The notes beneath the pieces were generated by a model. The model was given only the letters and a program-made list of their open reading frames with translations. It searched no databases and was not told where the DNA came from. From assembly GCA_963712835.1 (NCBI GenBank), contig CAVQJJ010000008.1:186001-250000 (forward strand): a DNA stretch of 64,000 nt, in the 5' to 3' direction. This document shows, piece after piece, positions 1 to 8,232 of this stretch; the stretch's first letter is position 1; every line of letters starts with the position of its first letter. The position numbers and the translations under genes are program-made. Origin of the DNA: DATARH01 sp963712835 (GTDB lineage: Bacteria; Pseudomonadota; Alphaproteobacteria; ATCC43930; CGMCC-115725).

Positions 1-1
1 T

Positions 2-36
2 CGCCGCCTGGCCCCCCTCCGGTGGGCCTGGCGGCG
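2..36. repeat. GC-rich inverted repeat downstream of the ABC cluster
   Basis: The arms at 2-14 and 24-36 pair over 12 of 13 positions around a 9-base loop. There is no T-run after either arm, so it could be a weak terminator or one of the palindromic intergenic elements seen elsewhere in the window. The remaining bases up to 185 hold no recognisable gene. Confidence 0.4.
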
Positions 37-185
37 GAATATAAGGCGAGCCTTCCATCGGCTCAATCGTTATTGCATTACGGGGTTGCAATGAAATCAG
101 AACGGGCGGATGTGCGACGGCCGGCGCAATGCCGTCGCTACGTCATGTCTGGCTATTGGCCAAATTCGGTCGCGTCCGATCGCTT

Positions 186-1553
186 TCACGTCGTCTCGAT
201 CGGATACTTCGCGAAGATCTGCGCGACCCACTTGAACGCCTTCTCGGCGGCGGCTTGCGGCGTCATGCCATTTTTCATGACGTCGGCCCAGGCGGCGCCG
301 AACACGTGCTGATTGCGCACCTCGGCCCAGGCCGGGTTGAACACGAACCAATCGGGTGAGGTAGGCCCTAAGATATTCTGCTCGACATAGGCCTTGCGGT
401 GCGGATCGGCGAACCACCAAGGGTCGTTCTTCACGGTCTCCGGGTACGCCGGGATGTTTCGGCCAAGCCCGATCTTCATGTAGTCGTTCGTGACGCTGGG
501 CTGGATCAGATATTTGAGGAAATCCTTGGCGACTTCGGCATTCTTGGCGCCTTTCGGGATCATCGCGCCGCCATGCGTCACCTGGCTCGTCACCGGCTTG
601 CCGTCGTTGTCGAGCGGTAGTCCCTGGACGACAATATCGTCGTAATCCTGCTTGTCCTTGATGATCGCGACCTCGGTCGAGATCGTGCCATCGAGATCCA
701 TGACAACCTGTTTGGCATGGAAGGCATTGTTGTCGTCGGAATCGTTCCAGTTGATCGCGCTCGATGGCACAAAGCCTTCTTTATAGGCGGTCGTCGGAAA
801 CTCGATCGCCTTGATCACCGCCTCTTTGACCTTCGGGTCGTCGAGGTGCAGCTTGCCGTCGGGCGTGATGATGTTTCCGCCGCCGTAGGCGATCAGGAAA
901 TAATTGAAGACGTTGTTCGGGTCGTTGCCCTGCGCCGTGACCTGAAAGCCGAGCCCGTAGACGTTGCGCATGCCCTGCTCGCGCAGCTTTTTCTGCACGC
1001 CTTTGAAGAAGCTGTAATACGCGTCCCAGGTCTTCGGGATGTCCTCCATTTTGTACCCGGCCTTTTCGACAAGCGGTCGCCAGATATGGTTCGGCAACGA
1101 TGCCTGAAAATATGGCGCCATGTAGTAGCTGCGCTTCTTGGTGACGCTGTTGTAGGACAGCGCCGATTGCAGCGCGCTAGGGGTGAGGTTCGCCTTTTGC
1201 GTGTCGATGACGTCGGTGACGTCGACGAGCTTGTCCTGCCACGCCCAGACCGCGTTCATCTCAACGGGGCTGTTCTGGATCAGGTCGGGGACGAGCCCCG
1301 CGGTGATTGCCGAGACGGTCTTCTCGCGCATCGGCGCGTAGGGGCTGATCGTGTAGTCGATCTTGTTGCCGCTCGCCTTCTCGTAGTCGTCGACGATCTT
1401 CTTGAACCCGACGTCTTCTTCCTGGGCAAAGCCCTGGATCCACCAGACTTCCGCGGTTTTGGCCTCGGCCCTCGCGACAAAAGGCCGACCGAGCGCGCCG
1501 ATTGTGGCGACCGCCGCGGAACTGCGCAAAACCGACCTGCGGGTAACGTGCAT
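186..1553 (-). CDS. ABC transporter extracellular solute-binding protein (family 1), copy 2
   Basis: This is a 455-residue periplasmic binding protein of the type that feeds sugar-like solutes to MalFG-type permeases. It begins with a twin-arginine-like signal (Arg5-Arg6, then a hydrophobic stretch) and an A-x-A cleavage site near residue 28, so Tat export is likely. The mature part has the family-1 pattern of an early WW-x-QGFAQEED segment and a closing block with repeated aromatic residues. The ATG at 1553 has a strong GGAGGAGA ribosome site 8 bases upstream. It is the last gene of the minus-strand importer cluster and is clearly paralogous to the next gene upstream, with the same 455-aa length. 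The substrate is unknown. Confidence 0.9.
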   Translation of the reverse strand: MHVTRRSVLRSSAAVATIGALGRPFVARAEAKTAEVWWIQGFAQEEDVGFKKIVDDYEKASGNKIDYTISPYAPMREKTVSAITAGLVPDLIQNSPVEMNAVWAWQDKLVDVTDVIDTQKANLTPSALQSALSYNSVTKKRSYYMAPYFQASLPNHIWRPLVEKAGYKMEDIPKTWDAYYSFFKGVQKKLREQGMRNVYGLGFQVTAQGNDPNNVFNYFLIAYGGGNIITPDGKLHLDDPKVKEAVIKAIEFPTTAYKEGFVPSSAINWNDSDDNNAFHAKQVVMDLDGTISTEVAIIKDKQDYDDIVVQGLPLDNDGKPVTSQVTHGGAMIPKGAKNAEVAKDFLKYLIQPSVTNDYMKIGLGRNIPAYPETVKNDPWWFADPHRKAYVEQNILGPTSPDWFVFNPAWAEVRNQHVFGAAWADVMKNGMTPQAAAEKAFKWVAQIFAKYPIETT

Positions 1554-1688
1554 GAAGGCGTCTCCTCCAAAGGTGCAGAGCCCGGTTTCACCGGGACTTC
1601 TGTAATGCCCTTGTAAGGAGAACCCGTCGCGGCGGGCGAGTCAATCCTCGCCCCGCTACATCGCGGCGTACAAACCTCTGTGAGGCGA

Positions 1689-3056
1689 TCAGGTCGTGGC
1701 GATCGGGTACTTGGCGAAGATTGCCTCGGCCTGCTTGAACGCCTTGTCGGCGGCGGCCTCCGGCGACATCCCGTTCTGGATGATGTCGGCCCAGGCGATC
1801 GGCCAGACATGCGTGTTCTGGATTTCAGAATAGGCCGGGTTGAACGCCCAGTAGGCCGGGATCGTCGCACCCAGCACCGCCTGATTCGTATAGGCCTTGC
1901 GGTGCGGGTCGGCAAACCACCAGGGATCGTTCTTGACGATCGACGGCATCACCGGGACATTGCGGCCGAGCCCGACCTTCAAGTACTCGCCCACCACTTT
2001 GGGCTGAATGAAAAACTTCAGAAAGTCCTTGGCGACTTCGACGTTTTTCGCGCCTTTCGGAACCAGCTTGTTGGTCACGGTGAGTTGGCTCGGGATTTCT
2101 TTGCCTTCGTTGCTGAGCGGCAGGCCCATCGTGACGATGTCGTCGTAATCTTCTTTGTTCTTCATGATCGCGACCTCGGTCGAGATCGTGCCGTCGAGAT
2201 CCATGACGATCTGCTTGGAATGGAAGGCGTTGTTGTCGTCGGCGTCGTTCCAGTTGAGGGCCCCGGAGGGTACGAAGCCATCCTTGAACGCCTGGGTGGG
2301 ATAGATCAGCGCCTTGATCACCGCCTCTTTCACTTTCGGATCGTCGGAATGGAACTTGCCGTTGGGAGTGACGATGTCCTTTCCGCCGTACGCGGCGAGG
2401 AAATAGTGGAAGGTGTTGTTGGGGTCGACCCCGTTGGTCGTGACCTGCAACCCGAGGCTATAGACATTGCGCTGGCCGGCATCGCGCAATTTCGCCTGCA
2501 TCGGCTTGAAGAAATCCCAGAACGCATCCCAGGTCTTCGGCGCGTCGGCCATCTTGGAGCCGGCCTTCTCGACCAGCGAGTTCCAGATGTGGAACGCCAA
2601 CGTCGCGCCCAGATAGGGCACGCCGTAATACGTCCGCTGCTTGGTGACGCTGTTGTAGAACTTCGCGGAAAGCAGCCCCGCTTGGCTGAATTCGTTCTTC
2701 TGGGTTTCGACAACGTCGCTGACGTCGACGAGCTTGTCCTGGTAGGCGTAGAGCGCGCCGATCTCGGCCTGGTTCGCCGTCACGATATCCGGAACGTCGC
2801 CGCTGGTGATCGCCGAGATGATCTTCTGGCGCTCCGGCGCAAACGGAATGATGCTCAGATCGATCGTGTTGCCGCTCGCCTTCTCGTAGTCGGCGACGAC
2901 CTTCTTGGTGGCAACGTCCTCTTCCTGGGCGAAACCCTGCGTCCACCACACCGTAGCGGTCTTGGCTTCGGCGTTGGCGATATAGGGGCGCCCCAAGGCG
3001 CCAACCGTTGCTATTGCGGCGGTGCTGCGCAGCACCGCCCGGCGGGTCAGCCGCAT
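1689..3056 (-). CDS. ABC transporter extracellular solute-binding protein (family 1), copy 1
   Basis: This is a 455-residue family-1 solute-binding protein with a Tat-like signal (TRRAVLR at residues 4-10) and cleavage after A-N-A near residue 27. I chose the start at 3056 because GGGAGA lies just upstream; an in-frame ATG at 3080 would add eight residues with no better ribosome site. By eye it matches the downstream binding protein along its whole length (shared WW-QGFAQEEDV, DDNNAFH, DPWWFADPHRKAY). It sits directly after the permease genes, the usual place for the cognate binding protein. Two such proteins with one permease pair suggest either broadened substrate range or recent duplication. 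Confidence 0.9.
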   Translation of the reverse strand: MRLTRRAVLRSTAAIATVGALGRPYIANAEAKTATVWWTQGFAQEEDVATKKVVADYEKASGNTIDLSIIPFAPERQKIISAITSGDVPDIVTANQAEIGALYAYQDKLVDVSDVVETQKNEFSQAGLLSAKFYNSVTKQRTYYGVPYLGATLAFHIWNSLVEKAGSKMADAPKTWDAFWDFFKPMQAKLRDAGQRNVYSLGLQVTTNGVDPNNTFHYFLAAYGGKDIVTPNGKFHSDDPKVKEAVIKALIYPTQAFKDGFVPSGALNWNDADDNNAFHSKQIVMDLDGTISTEVAIMKNKEDYDDIVTMGLPLSNEGKEIPSQLTVTNKLVPKGAKNVEVAKDFLKFFIQPKVVGEYLKVGLGRNVPVMPSIVKNDPWWFADPHRKAYTNQAVLGATIPAYWAFNPAYSEIQNTHVWPIAWADIIQNGMSPEAAADKAFKQAEAIFAKYPIATT

Positions 3057-3228
3057 GATGGGTCTCCCTTCCCTGTTCAAATCCGGCGGCTTTCGCCGGC
3101 AGCCTTGATCTGTTTATTGGCTGGTCCGGGAAGCAGAGACCCGTTTGGCGAAACGGTCAATCCCGCCGTATCTCGCTTTTGAAAGCAATCCACAGCAATG
3201 AAATGCGATAATGCTTTGGGTTCGTCTG

Positions 3229-4059
3229 CTAGCCGATGACCGCGCCCATCGTCAGGCTCGCCGCGATATGCCGGCGCAGCACGAAAAACAGCACAACCGG
3301 CGGCAATACATAGAGAATTGCCGACGCCATCATCGCATTCCAAGGCGGGTCGGTATCGCCGAAAAGCTGCGCCTGGGTCATCGACAACGTGACGTTCCGC
3401 ACCGACGACAGCAGGACCATCTGGTACAAGTAGTCGTTCCAGGCGAGGAGCAGCGAATAGACCGCCGCGATCGCCAGCGCCGGGGTCATCAATGGCAGAT
3501 AGATCCGCGCATAAATGCGCGCGGCGGATGCACCGTCGAGCCGCGCCGCCTCGTCGAACTCGGCCGGGATGAGCTTGCCATACTGCACCAGGATCAAAAT
3601 GGCGAACGGCACGGCAAACGTGACCTGCGTCGCGATGACGGCCAGGAGGCTGTCCTGCAGGCCGTAGCCGAACATGATCTTGTAGAACAGGAAGATCAGG
3701 AAGGATGCGGGCACCGCGTAGGTGAGCAGTGCGGCATTGGTCAACCACGTTCCCTTGCTGAGCCGCATCCGGCCCACTGCGAAGCTCGCGAGCGAGCCGA
3801 CGAGCAACGTCAGCAGCATCGTCGCGACGCCGATATAGAGGCTGTTGCCGAATTGTCGCCAGAAATGCTCGAGATAGCGGGCCTGCTGGTTCAGCACGCC
3901 CCAGAAGCCCGCCAGCGATGGCTCGGCCGGCCAGATGTTGCCGGAGAACTCGATCCCGCCCTCTGTCGCATCGAGCGCGACCAGCAGCATGTTGTAGATC
4001 GGCAGCAGCGACCAAATCAGGATGCCCAGCCCGAGCGCGATTGCGCCGGCCTTGGTCAC
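3229..4059 (-). CDS. ABC transporter permease, MalG type
   Basis: This is a 276-residue inner-membrane permease with about six hydrophobic segments. The cytoplasmic EAA loop is present (EFDEAARLDGAS, followed by the usual P-L-x-x-P), which is where the ATPase docks. Length and the position of the loop fit the MalG subfamily of carbohydrate importers. Its start overlaps the end of the upstream MalF-like gene by 4 bases (ATGA), so the two are translationally coupled. No ATPase gene is present in the window; it may lie beyond position 1 or be shared. Confidence 0.9.
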   Translation of the reverse strand: MTKAGAIALGLGILIWSLLPIYNMLLVALDATEGGIEFSGNIWPAEPSLAGFWGVLNQQARYLEHFWRQFGNSLYIGVATMLLTLLVGSLASFAVGRMRLSKGTWLTNAALLTYAVPASFLIFLFYKIMFGYGLQDSLLAVIATQVTFAVPFAILILVQYGKLIPAEFDEAARLDGASAARIYARIYLPLMTPALAIAAVYSLLLAWNDYLYQMVLLSSVRNVTLSMTQAQLFGDTDPPWNAMMASAILYVLPPVVLFFVLRRHIAASLTMGAVIG

Positions 4060-5013
4060 CGCCTGGCGCGGGCGAAAGCGCCGCGATGGCGGAAGGGTGA
4101 TGCGTGCAATGGCGCTCCCAGCTCGCCCTCGCTGGCCTGCGATTTTCGCATTAGCATCAGCGCGGTCGGAATCATCAGTGGCAGCCCCGACATCGCCACC
4201 GCCACGCCGAGCGACGGCAACTCCGCATCGAATGCGTAGTGGAAGCCGAGCGTCGTCAGCACTTGCGAGGCGTTGAGCGGTCCGCCGCCAGAAACAAAAT
4301 AGACGGTCGTGAAATCACCCAGCGTCCACAGCGTCGAGAGCAGCGTGCAGACGAGATAGAGGTTCGCGAGCAGCGGGAACGTGACATAGGTAAAGCGGCG
4401 AACGCCGGTTGCGCCGTCTACCTCGGCTGCGTCATAGATCGAAGGCGGGATAGCCATTCGCCCGGCGAGCAGGATGAGCGTCCAGAACGGCATCCACTTC
4501 CAGATATACGCTGCGATGTCGCTGGCGAGCGCCAGCCAGCGGCTGTCGAGCCAGCCCGGGCCGTCGATGCCGAACACCACCGACAGCAGGCGATCGACCA
4601 GGCCCTCCTTGTCGATCAGCATCCAATGCACCGAAATGAAGGCCTGGGTCGCGGCGACCAACCAGGGCAGGATGTAAGCGACCAGAATGACCTTCACCCA
4701 CCACTCGCGGCGTATGAAAACCCCGAAAGCAGCAGCGCACCGAACATCTTCAGGTTCACGCCGAACCCGACGAAAACCAGCGTATTGACCACCGCGCCGC
4801 GATAGCTCGGGTCGGAGAGCAGTTGCCCATAAAGCGACGACTGCGTCGCCATCCGCAGCGCGAACCCGATCGGGTAGACGACAAAGGCGAGGAACACGGC
4901 GCGATGAACGCTATCGCCCACGCCAAGTCCGAGCCATGCAAATGCGCGTGCCAGCGCGGCTTGCGGCGGCGCGCGGAAGCCCGGCCGCCGAAGACCTGCT
5001 GCATGCTGCTCAT
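4056..5013 (-). pseudogene. ABC transporter permease, MalF type, interrupted by two apparent frameshifts
   Basis: Three reading frames must be joined to give one normal permease of about 315 residues. Frame one starts at 5013 and runs through a basic segment and the first membrane helix (AWAIAFIAP). It passes to FLAFVVYPIGFAL if one base is restored near 4893-4898. The second break lies in a GGGG-TTTT run at 4717-4724: one extra T would continue LLLSGF into FIRREWWVKVILV and the rest of the gene (helices, then the EAA loop IYDAAEVDGATG). As written the gene cannot make a full permease, so the importer would be dead. Both changes are single-base losses, which is also the signature of sequencing or assembly error. 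Confidence 0.75.
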
Positions 5014-5093
5014 CGGTCGCGATCATCGCGGGTTTGTCCCCATCGAGCATCAGGGTTAGACTGGCTCATCTCTTTCTCAATCGGGGCTCGCCT

Positions 5094-5708
5094 ATGTCCG
5101 TCAAGTTCGAGATCTTCACCGACTACGTCTGACCCTGGTGCTATTTAAGTACCGTGCGTATCGAAAAGCTCAGGGCGACTTACGACATCGAGCCGGTGCT
5201 CGTGCATTTCCCGCTGCATCCGGACACGCCGGTTGAAGGGCGCGAAATGGCCGAGTGGTACAAGCAGCGCGGGCGCGACCCCGAGCAGATGTACCGCGAG
5301 ATGAAGGAGCGCATGGACGCCGAGGGCCTGCCCTACGGCAAACGCACGCATAGCTATAACAGCCGGCTGGCGCAGGAGCTCGGTAAATGGGCCGACACCC
5401 AGGAGGGCGGCGCGGCTTATCACGACGCGGCCTATCGCGCCTACTTCGTCGATTGCCGCAATATCGGCGATCCCGCAGTGCTGCTCGATATCGTCGCGAA
5501 GGTCGGGCTCGACCCGGTCGAGGCGAAGAAGGTGCTCGACGAGCGGCGTTTCAACGACGCGGTCGACGCCGATTGGCAGAAATCGGCGAATTACGGCGTT
5601 ACCGGCGTGCCGACCTTTGTCGCCGCGCGCTACGGTGTTGTCGGCGCGCAGCCCTATGACGTGCTCGCGCAGCTGGTCGAAAAGGCCGGCGCCGCAAAGC
5701 GGGAGTGA
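5094..5708 (+). CDS. DsbA/FrnE-family thiol oxidoreductase with in-frame UGA at the active site (candidate selenoprotein)
   Basis: Read through one UGA (5130-5132), this gene encodes 204 residues of the DsbA-like thioredoxin fold, FrnE / 2-hydroxychromene-2-carboxylate isomerase group. It starts MSVKFEIFTDYV, then UGA, then P-W-C-Y. In relatives this position is the first Cys of the CPWC redox motif, so the UGA stands for residue 13 as selenocysteine (U-P-W-C). The cis-proline loop (GVTGVPTFV) and the final GAQP helix of the family are intact near the C-terminus. A 16-bp hairpin begins one base after the UGA, as expected for a bacterial SECIS. A gene caller would truncate this to the GTG at 5154 and lose the active site. 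The alternative is a Cys-to-stop mutation or base error. No sel genes are in the window. Confidence 0.7.
5133..5175 (+). promoter_or_regulatory. Candidate bacterial SECIS element
   Basis: The 43 bases right after the UGA fold on paper into one long stem: CCCUGG pairs with UUCAGGG-type partner bases at the far end (CUCAGGG), then GCU with AGC, UUU with AAA, an internal 2x2 loop, and GUAC with GUAU. A five-base apical loop CGUGC tops the stem. The loop has G at its second position and begins 20 bases after the UGA, both within the known limits for bacterial SECIS elements. A bulged U sits in the lower stem. The codons used here (TTA, AGT, AGG) are unusual for this GC-rich genome, which fits selection on RNA shape. 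A smaller competing hairpin (GGUGCU/AGUACC) is possible. Confidence 0.6.
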
Positions 5709-5714
5709 TCGTCA

Positions 5715-7025
5715 TCAAATCGCGGCGGGGCGTCTGGCGCCGAGTGCCGCAACGACGCTGAGAGCGCCGAGCGCGGCGAACACGGTCAGCGACAGCTGGT
5801 AGCTGCCGGTTGCGTCGCGCAGCACGCCCGACACCATCGGCCCCACGGCCTGGGCGATGACTTGCGCCGACAGCGCGACGCCGCGGATCGCGCCGAAACT
5901 GGCGCGGCCGAAATAATCGGCCCAGGCGATCGGCAGCAGGGTCAGGATGCCGCCGACCCCGAAGCCGAACAAAGCGGCCGCGAGATAGGCCTCTCCGGGT
6001 GACGCGATCGCTTTCATCAGCAGCGGGCTCGCGGTCAGAAAGACGCCGATCGCCGCCATCGGATAGCGGATCGGCAAGCGGCGTGGGAGAAACCCGCACG
6101 CGAGGCTGGCCACCGCCGACGTCAGCGAATAGGTGCTGACGATCGTCGCGACGATGGCGGGGGCGATGCCATGCTCGATCAAATGCGGCGCCATGTGAAG
6201 GCTGATCCCGGCCTGGATCGGGTAGACCAGCGCCGTGTAGACCAGCATCAACCAGAACGCCGACGTCCGCATGGCCTGGGTGCGGGTGAAATCCGGCTCG
6301 GGCAGCCGTAGCGCCAGGGCGTCACCGGCGCCGATCGGCTCCTGCGCCCGACCGTCCGGGTGCAGCCCGACATCCTCCGGCCGGCGCACCAGCAACAGCC
6401 AGGTCGGCAGAAAGCCGACGACAAGGGTCAGCGCGCCGATCGCCAGCCACCCGGCGCGCCATGACCAGCGCAGCATCGCCAGCTCGGCAAGGATCGGCAT
6501 CGTCACCAGGCCGGCCATCTGCGCCAGGGTCGCAACCGAGGTCGCGAACGGCCGGCGCGCGACAAACCAGTTGTTGACCGCGCCGTAGATGCCGAGCTCG
6601 AACGGGCTCGCCCAATTCATCCGCGCGAAGCAGAACAGCACGTAGAACATCGCCAGCGAATTCGTCAGCGACAGCGCCAACAGCGCCGCGCCGGTGGTCA
6701 GCACCGCATAGCACAGCACCAGCCGCGACCCGGCGCGGTCGAGGAAGACGCCGATCTTTGGCGAGATGATCGCCGCGAGGATGCCGCCGAGCGACACCGC
6801 ACCCGACAGCGCGGTGCGCGACCAGCCGAAATCGCGGGTCAACGGCTCGACAAAGACCGACAGGGTCGACACCGCCGGCCCCTGCCGCGCGAACCCGGCG
6901 CAGCACAGGCAAGCCAGCACCGCCCAGCCGTAGAAGAACGGCGTGCGGGCGGCCAGCGCGGAGGGCAGACGCGGCGCGGCGACAGTCACAAAGGCGAAGT
7001 GCGGCCGCGTGTCCGCAACTGTCAA
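5715..7025 (-). CDS. MFS transporter
   Basis: This is a 436-residue major facilitator with about twelve hydrophobic helices, a central hydrophilic loop near residues 205-230 (VRRPEDVGLHPDG) and the typical D-R-x-G-x-R motif after helix 2. The motif set resembles monocarboxylate/oxalate-formate type carriers, but the substrate cannot be told. The start is uncertain: the TTG at 7025 lies inside a repeated DNA element and lacks a ribosome site, and a GTG at 6989 would remove twelve residues ahead of the first helix. It converges with the redox gene at 5094, with only 6 bases between the stop codons. Confidence 0.85.
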   Translation of the reverse strand: MTVADTRPHFAFVTVAAPRLPSALAARTPFFYGWAVLACLCCAGFARQGPAVSTLSVFVEPLTRDFGWSRTALSGAVSLGGILAAIISPKIGVFLDRAGSRLVLCYAVLTTGAALLALSLTNSLAMFYVLFCFARMNWASPFELGIYGAVNNWFVARRPFATSVATLAQMAGLVTMPILAELAMLRWSWRAGWLAIGALTLVVGFLPTWLLLVRRPEDVGLHPDGRAQEPIGAGDALALRLPEPDFTRTQAMRTSAFWLMLVYTALVYPIQAGISLHMAPHLIEHGIAPAIVATIVSTYSLTSAVASLACGFLPRRLPIRYPMAAIGVFLTASPLLMKAIASPGEAYLAAALFGFGVGGILTLLPIAWADYFGRASFGAIRGVALSAQVIAQAVGPMVSGVLRDATGSYQLSLTVFAALGALSVVAALGARRPAAI

Positions 7026-7051
7026 TGCGCGCCGCCGGATGGCGGCTTTGC
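6997..7051. repeat. 55-bp direct repeat, copy 1
   Basis: This block matches 7294-7348 in the same orientation at 46 of 55 positions by direct comparison. It contains the shared core CTGTCAATGCGCG and a small GCCGCC/GGCGGC inverted repeat. It overlaps the first codons of the MFS gene if the TTG start is used. Confidence 0.75.
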
Positions 7052-7403
7052 TTTGGGCGCGTCTGGCAGGCCGCTACGGTCCCTGGGCGACGGCCAAGTC
7101 CCGCACCGGGGGCTTCAGACTAATGCCAAACTCAACGTATGCGTTGCGTTTCTCCTGTTATGGCTGGAAATTTACAGGTGACGCTGATCCACGAAGTGGC
7201 ATCTCCCGCAGAATACGATACCCTAAGGAGGAGATCAAGAACAAAATAGGAACAATAGTGCATATAGGCGTGTTCGCACGGTCACAGCCGTTGAAGTGCG
7301 ACCGGGCGTCCACAGCTGTCAATGCGCGACGCAGGATGGCCGCTCTGCCTTACGTGCTCGACGGGGTAGATTAAAAAAATCAGCGGGGCGTGATGCTGAG
7401 GCG
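7026..7403. other. Intergenic region between MFS and methyltransferase genes
   Basis: About 380 bases without a supported gene, visibly lower in GC between 7120 and 7290. It holds most of direct-repeat copy 1 and all of copy 2. An AAGGAGGAG sequence near 7225 is not followed by a convincing start codon. A plus-strand open frame crosses both repeats, but its translation is not protein-like. Confidence 0.5.
7294..7348. repeat. 55-bp direct repeat, copy 2
   Basis: This is the second copy of the element at 6997-7051, in the same orientation, 297 bases further on. Nine positions differ, spread evenly, so the duplication is not recent or the element is a member of a larger dispersed family. Confidence 0.75.
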
Positions 7404-8108
7404 CTATCGACGCTCGGCGATCACTTTCGGTGTGCCGAACGGGGAGCTCCACGACTTGACGAGCGTAAAGCCGCACGAACCGACAAGCTCAACAAGCTCA
7501 CTCTCGCGATACAAACATTCCGGCGCCAACATCTGATGTTTCTCGGCGAGGTCGGGCGCGATCGGCGCGAAGCGCCGCGCGACCGGGCGGTCGCGGTGCG
7601 GATAGGTCGCACCGTATTCCGTGTCGAGACCGCTCGCGGAGATGAAACAGCGAGCGCCGGGGTTGGTGTGGCGACAAAGCGATTTCAGCAGCCGACGCAG
7701 TTCGCCATAACGAATGCAGCCCATCATGCGCTGCGAGTAGATCACATCGAGCGGCGGCGAAATCGTCGATAGCCTGACACGGCGCACGTCGATCTGATGG
7801 AAATGGATCGCGGTGCGGCCGAGCGCCGCGTTGAAGCCGTCAATTGCATCGTTTTGGTCAGTCAAATCGACGAACGTTACGTTTGCGCCAAACTGTGCCA
7901 TACGCCGGGCTTGAGCGCCGTTTCCGCCGCCGATATCGAGAACGTTCGATGTCTGTCCCTCGGCGACACGCCGCTCGATGAACTCGAGGCATGCCGTGTC
8001 CAATTCATCGATCCGCTGGGACGATACGTTGCTGCCGTGCAAACCGGTCGTCGGCACCAACCGGTCGCCGTAGAGGTTCATTGCTTCAGTCTTCGGCGCG
8101 TCAGTCAT
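7404..8108 (-). CDS. Class I SAM-dependent methyltransferase
   Basis: This is a 234-residue protein with the SAM-binding glycine loop VLDIGGGNGAQ near residue 60 and an acidic residue after the next strand (FVDLTD) that would hold the ribose. The later part has the Rossmann strand LDVIYSQRMMGC and a C-terminal strand pair usual for small-molecule methyltransferases. The ATG at 8108 is preceded by GAGGGA at good spacing. The acceptor is not predictable. It stands alone and diverges from the amidohydrolase at 8233. Confidence 0.8.
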   Translation of the reverse strand: MTDAPKTEAMNLYGDRLVPTTGLHGSNVSSQRIDELDTACLEFIERRVAEGQTSNVLDIGGGNGAQARRMAQFGANVTFVDLTDQNDAIDGFNAALGRTAIHFHQIDVRRVRLSTISPPLDVIYSQRMMGCIRYGELRRLLKSLCRHTNPGARCFISASGLDTEYGATYPHRDRPVARRFAPIAPDLAEKHQMLAPECLYRESELVELVGSCGFTLVKSWSSPFGTPKVIAERR

Positions 8109-8232
8109 CGATCGTCCCTCGCTTAGCCGAGCCGCGAGCCATGCCGAGATTACCGGCTCGGTCTATCATCAGCATGCTATAGTTTCGCACAACAACCGGT
8201 TGAACCGCATCGGTCCGCAGGAGGAAATTCCC

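Noticed and set aside
717..3182. Long plus-strand open frames opposite the binding-protein genes
   Set aside because: They follow from high GC and codon bias of the real minus-strand genes; translations are Arg/Val-rich and match no family.
4717..4724. Programmed frameshift at GGGGTTTT in the permease gene
   Set aside because: A second, unrelated shift in the same gene and lack of a recoding structure make simple base loss more likely.
5154..5708. Short DsbA-like gene starting at GTG 5154
   Set aside because: This form would lack the first strand and the redox motif, and the start lies in the loop of the hairpin; the longer frame through UGA explains the sequence better.
6943..7374. Plus-strand open frame across both direct repeats
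   Set aside because: It overlaps the MFS gene and its translation is composed of repeat-derived low-complexity sequence.
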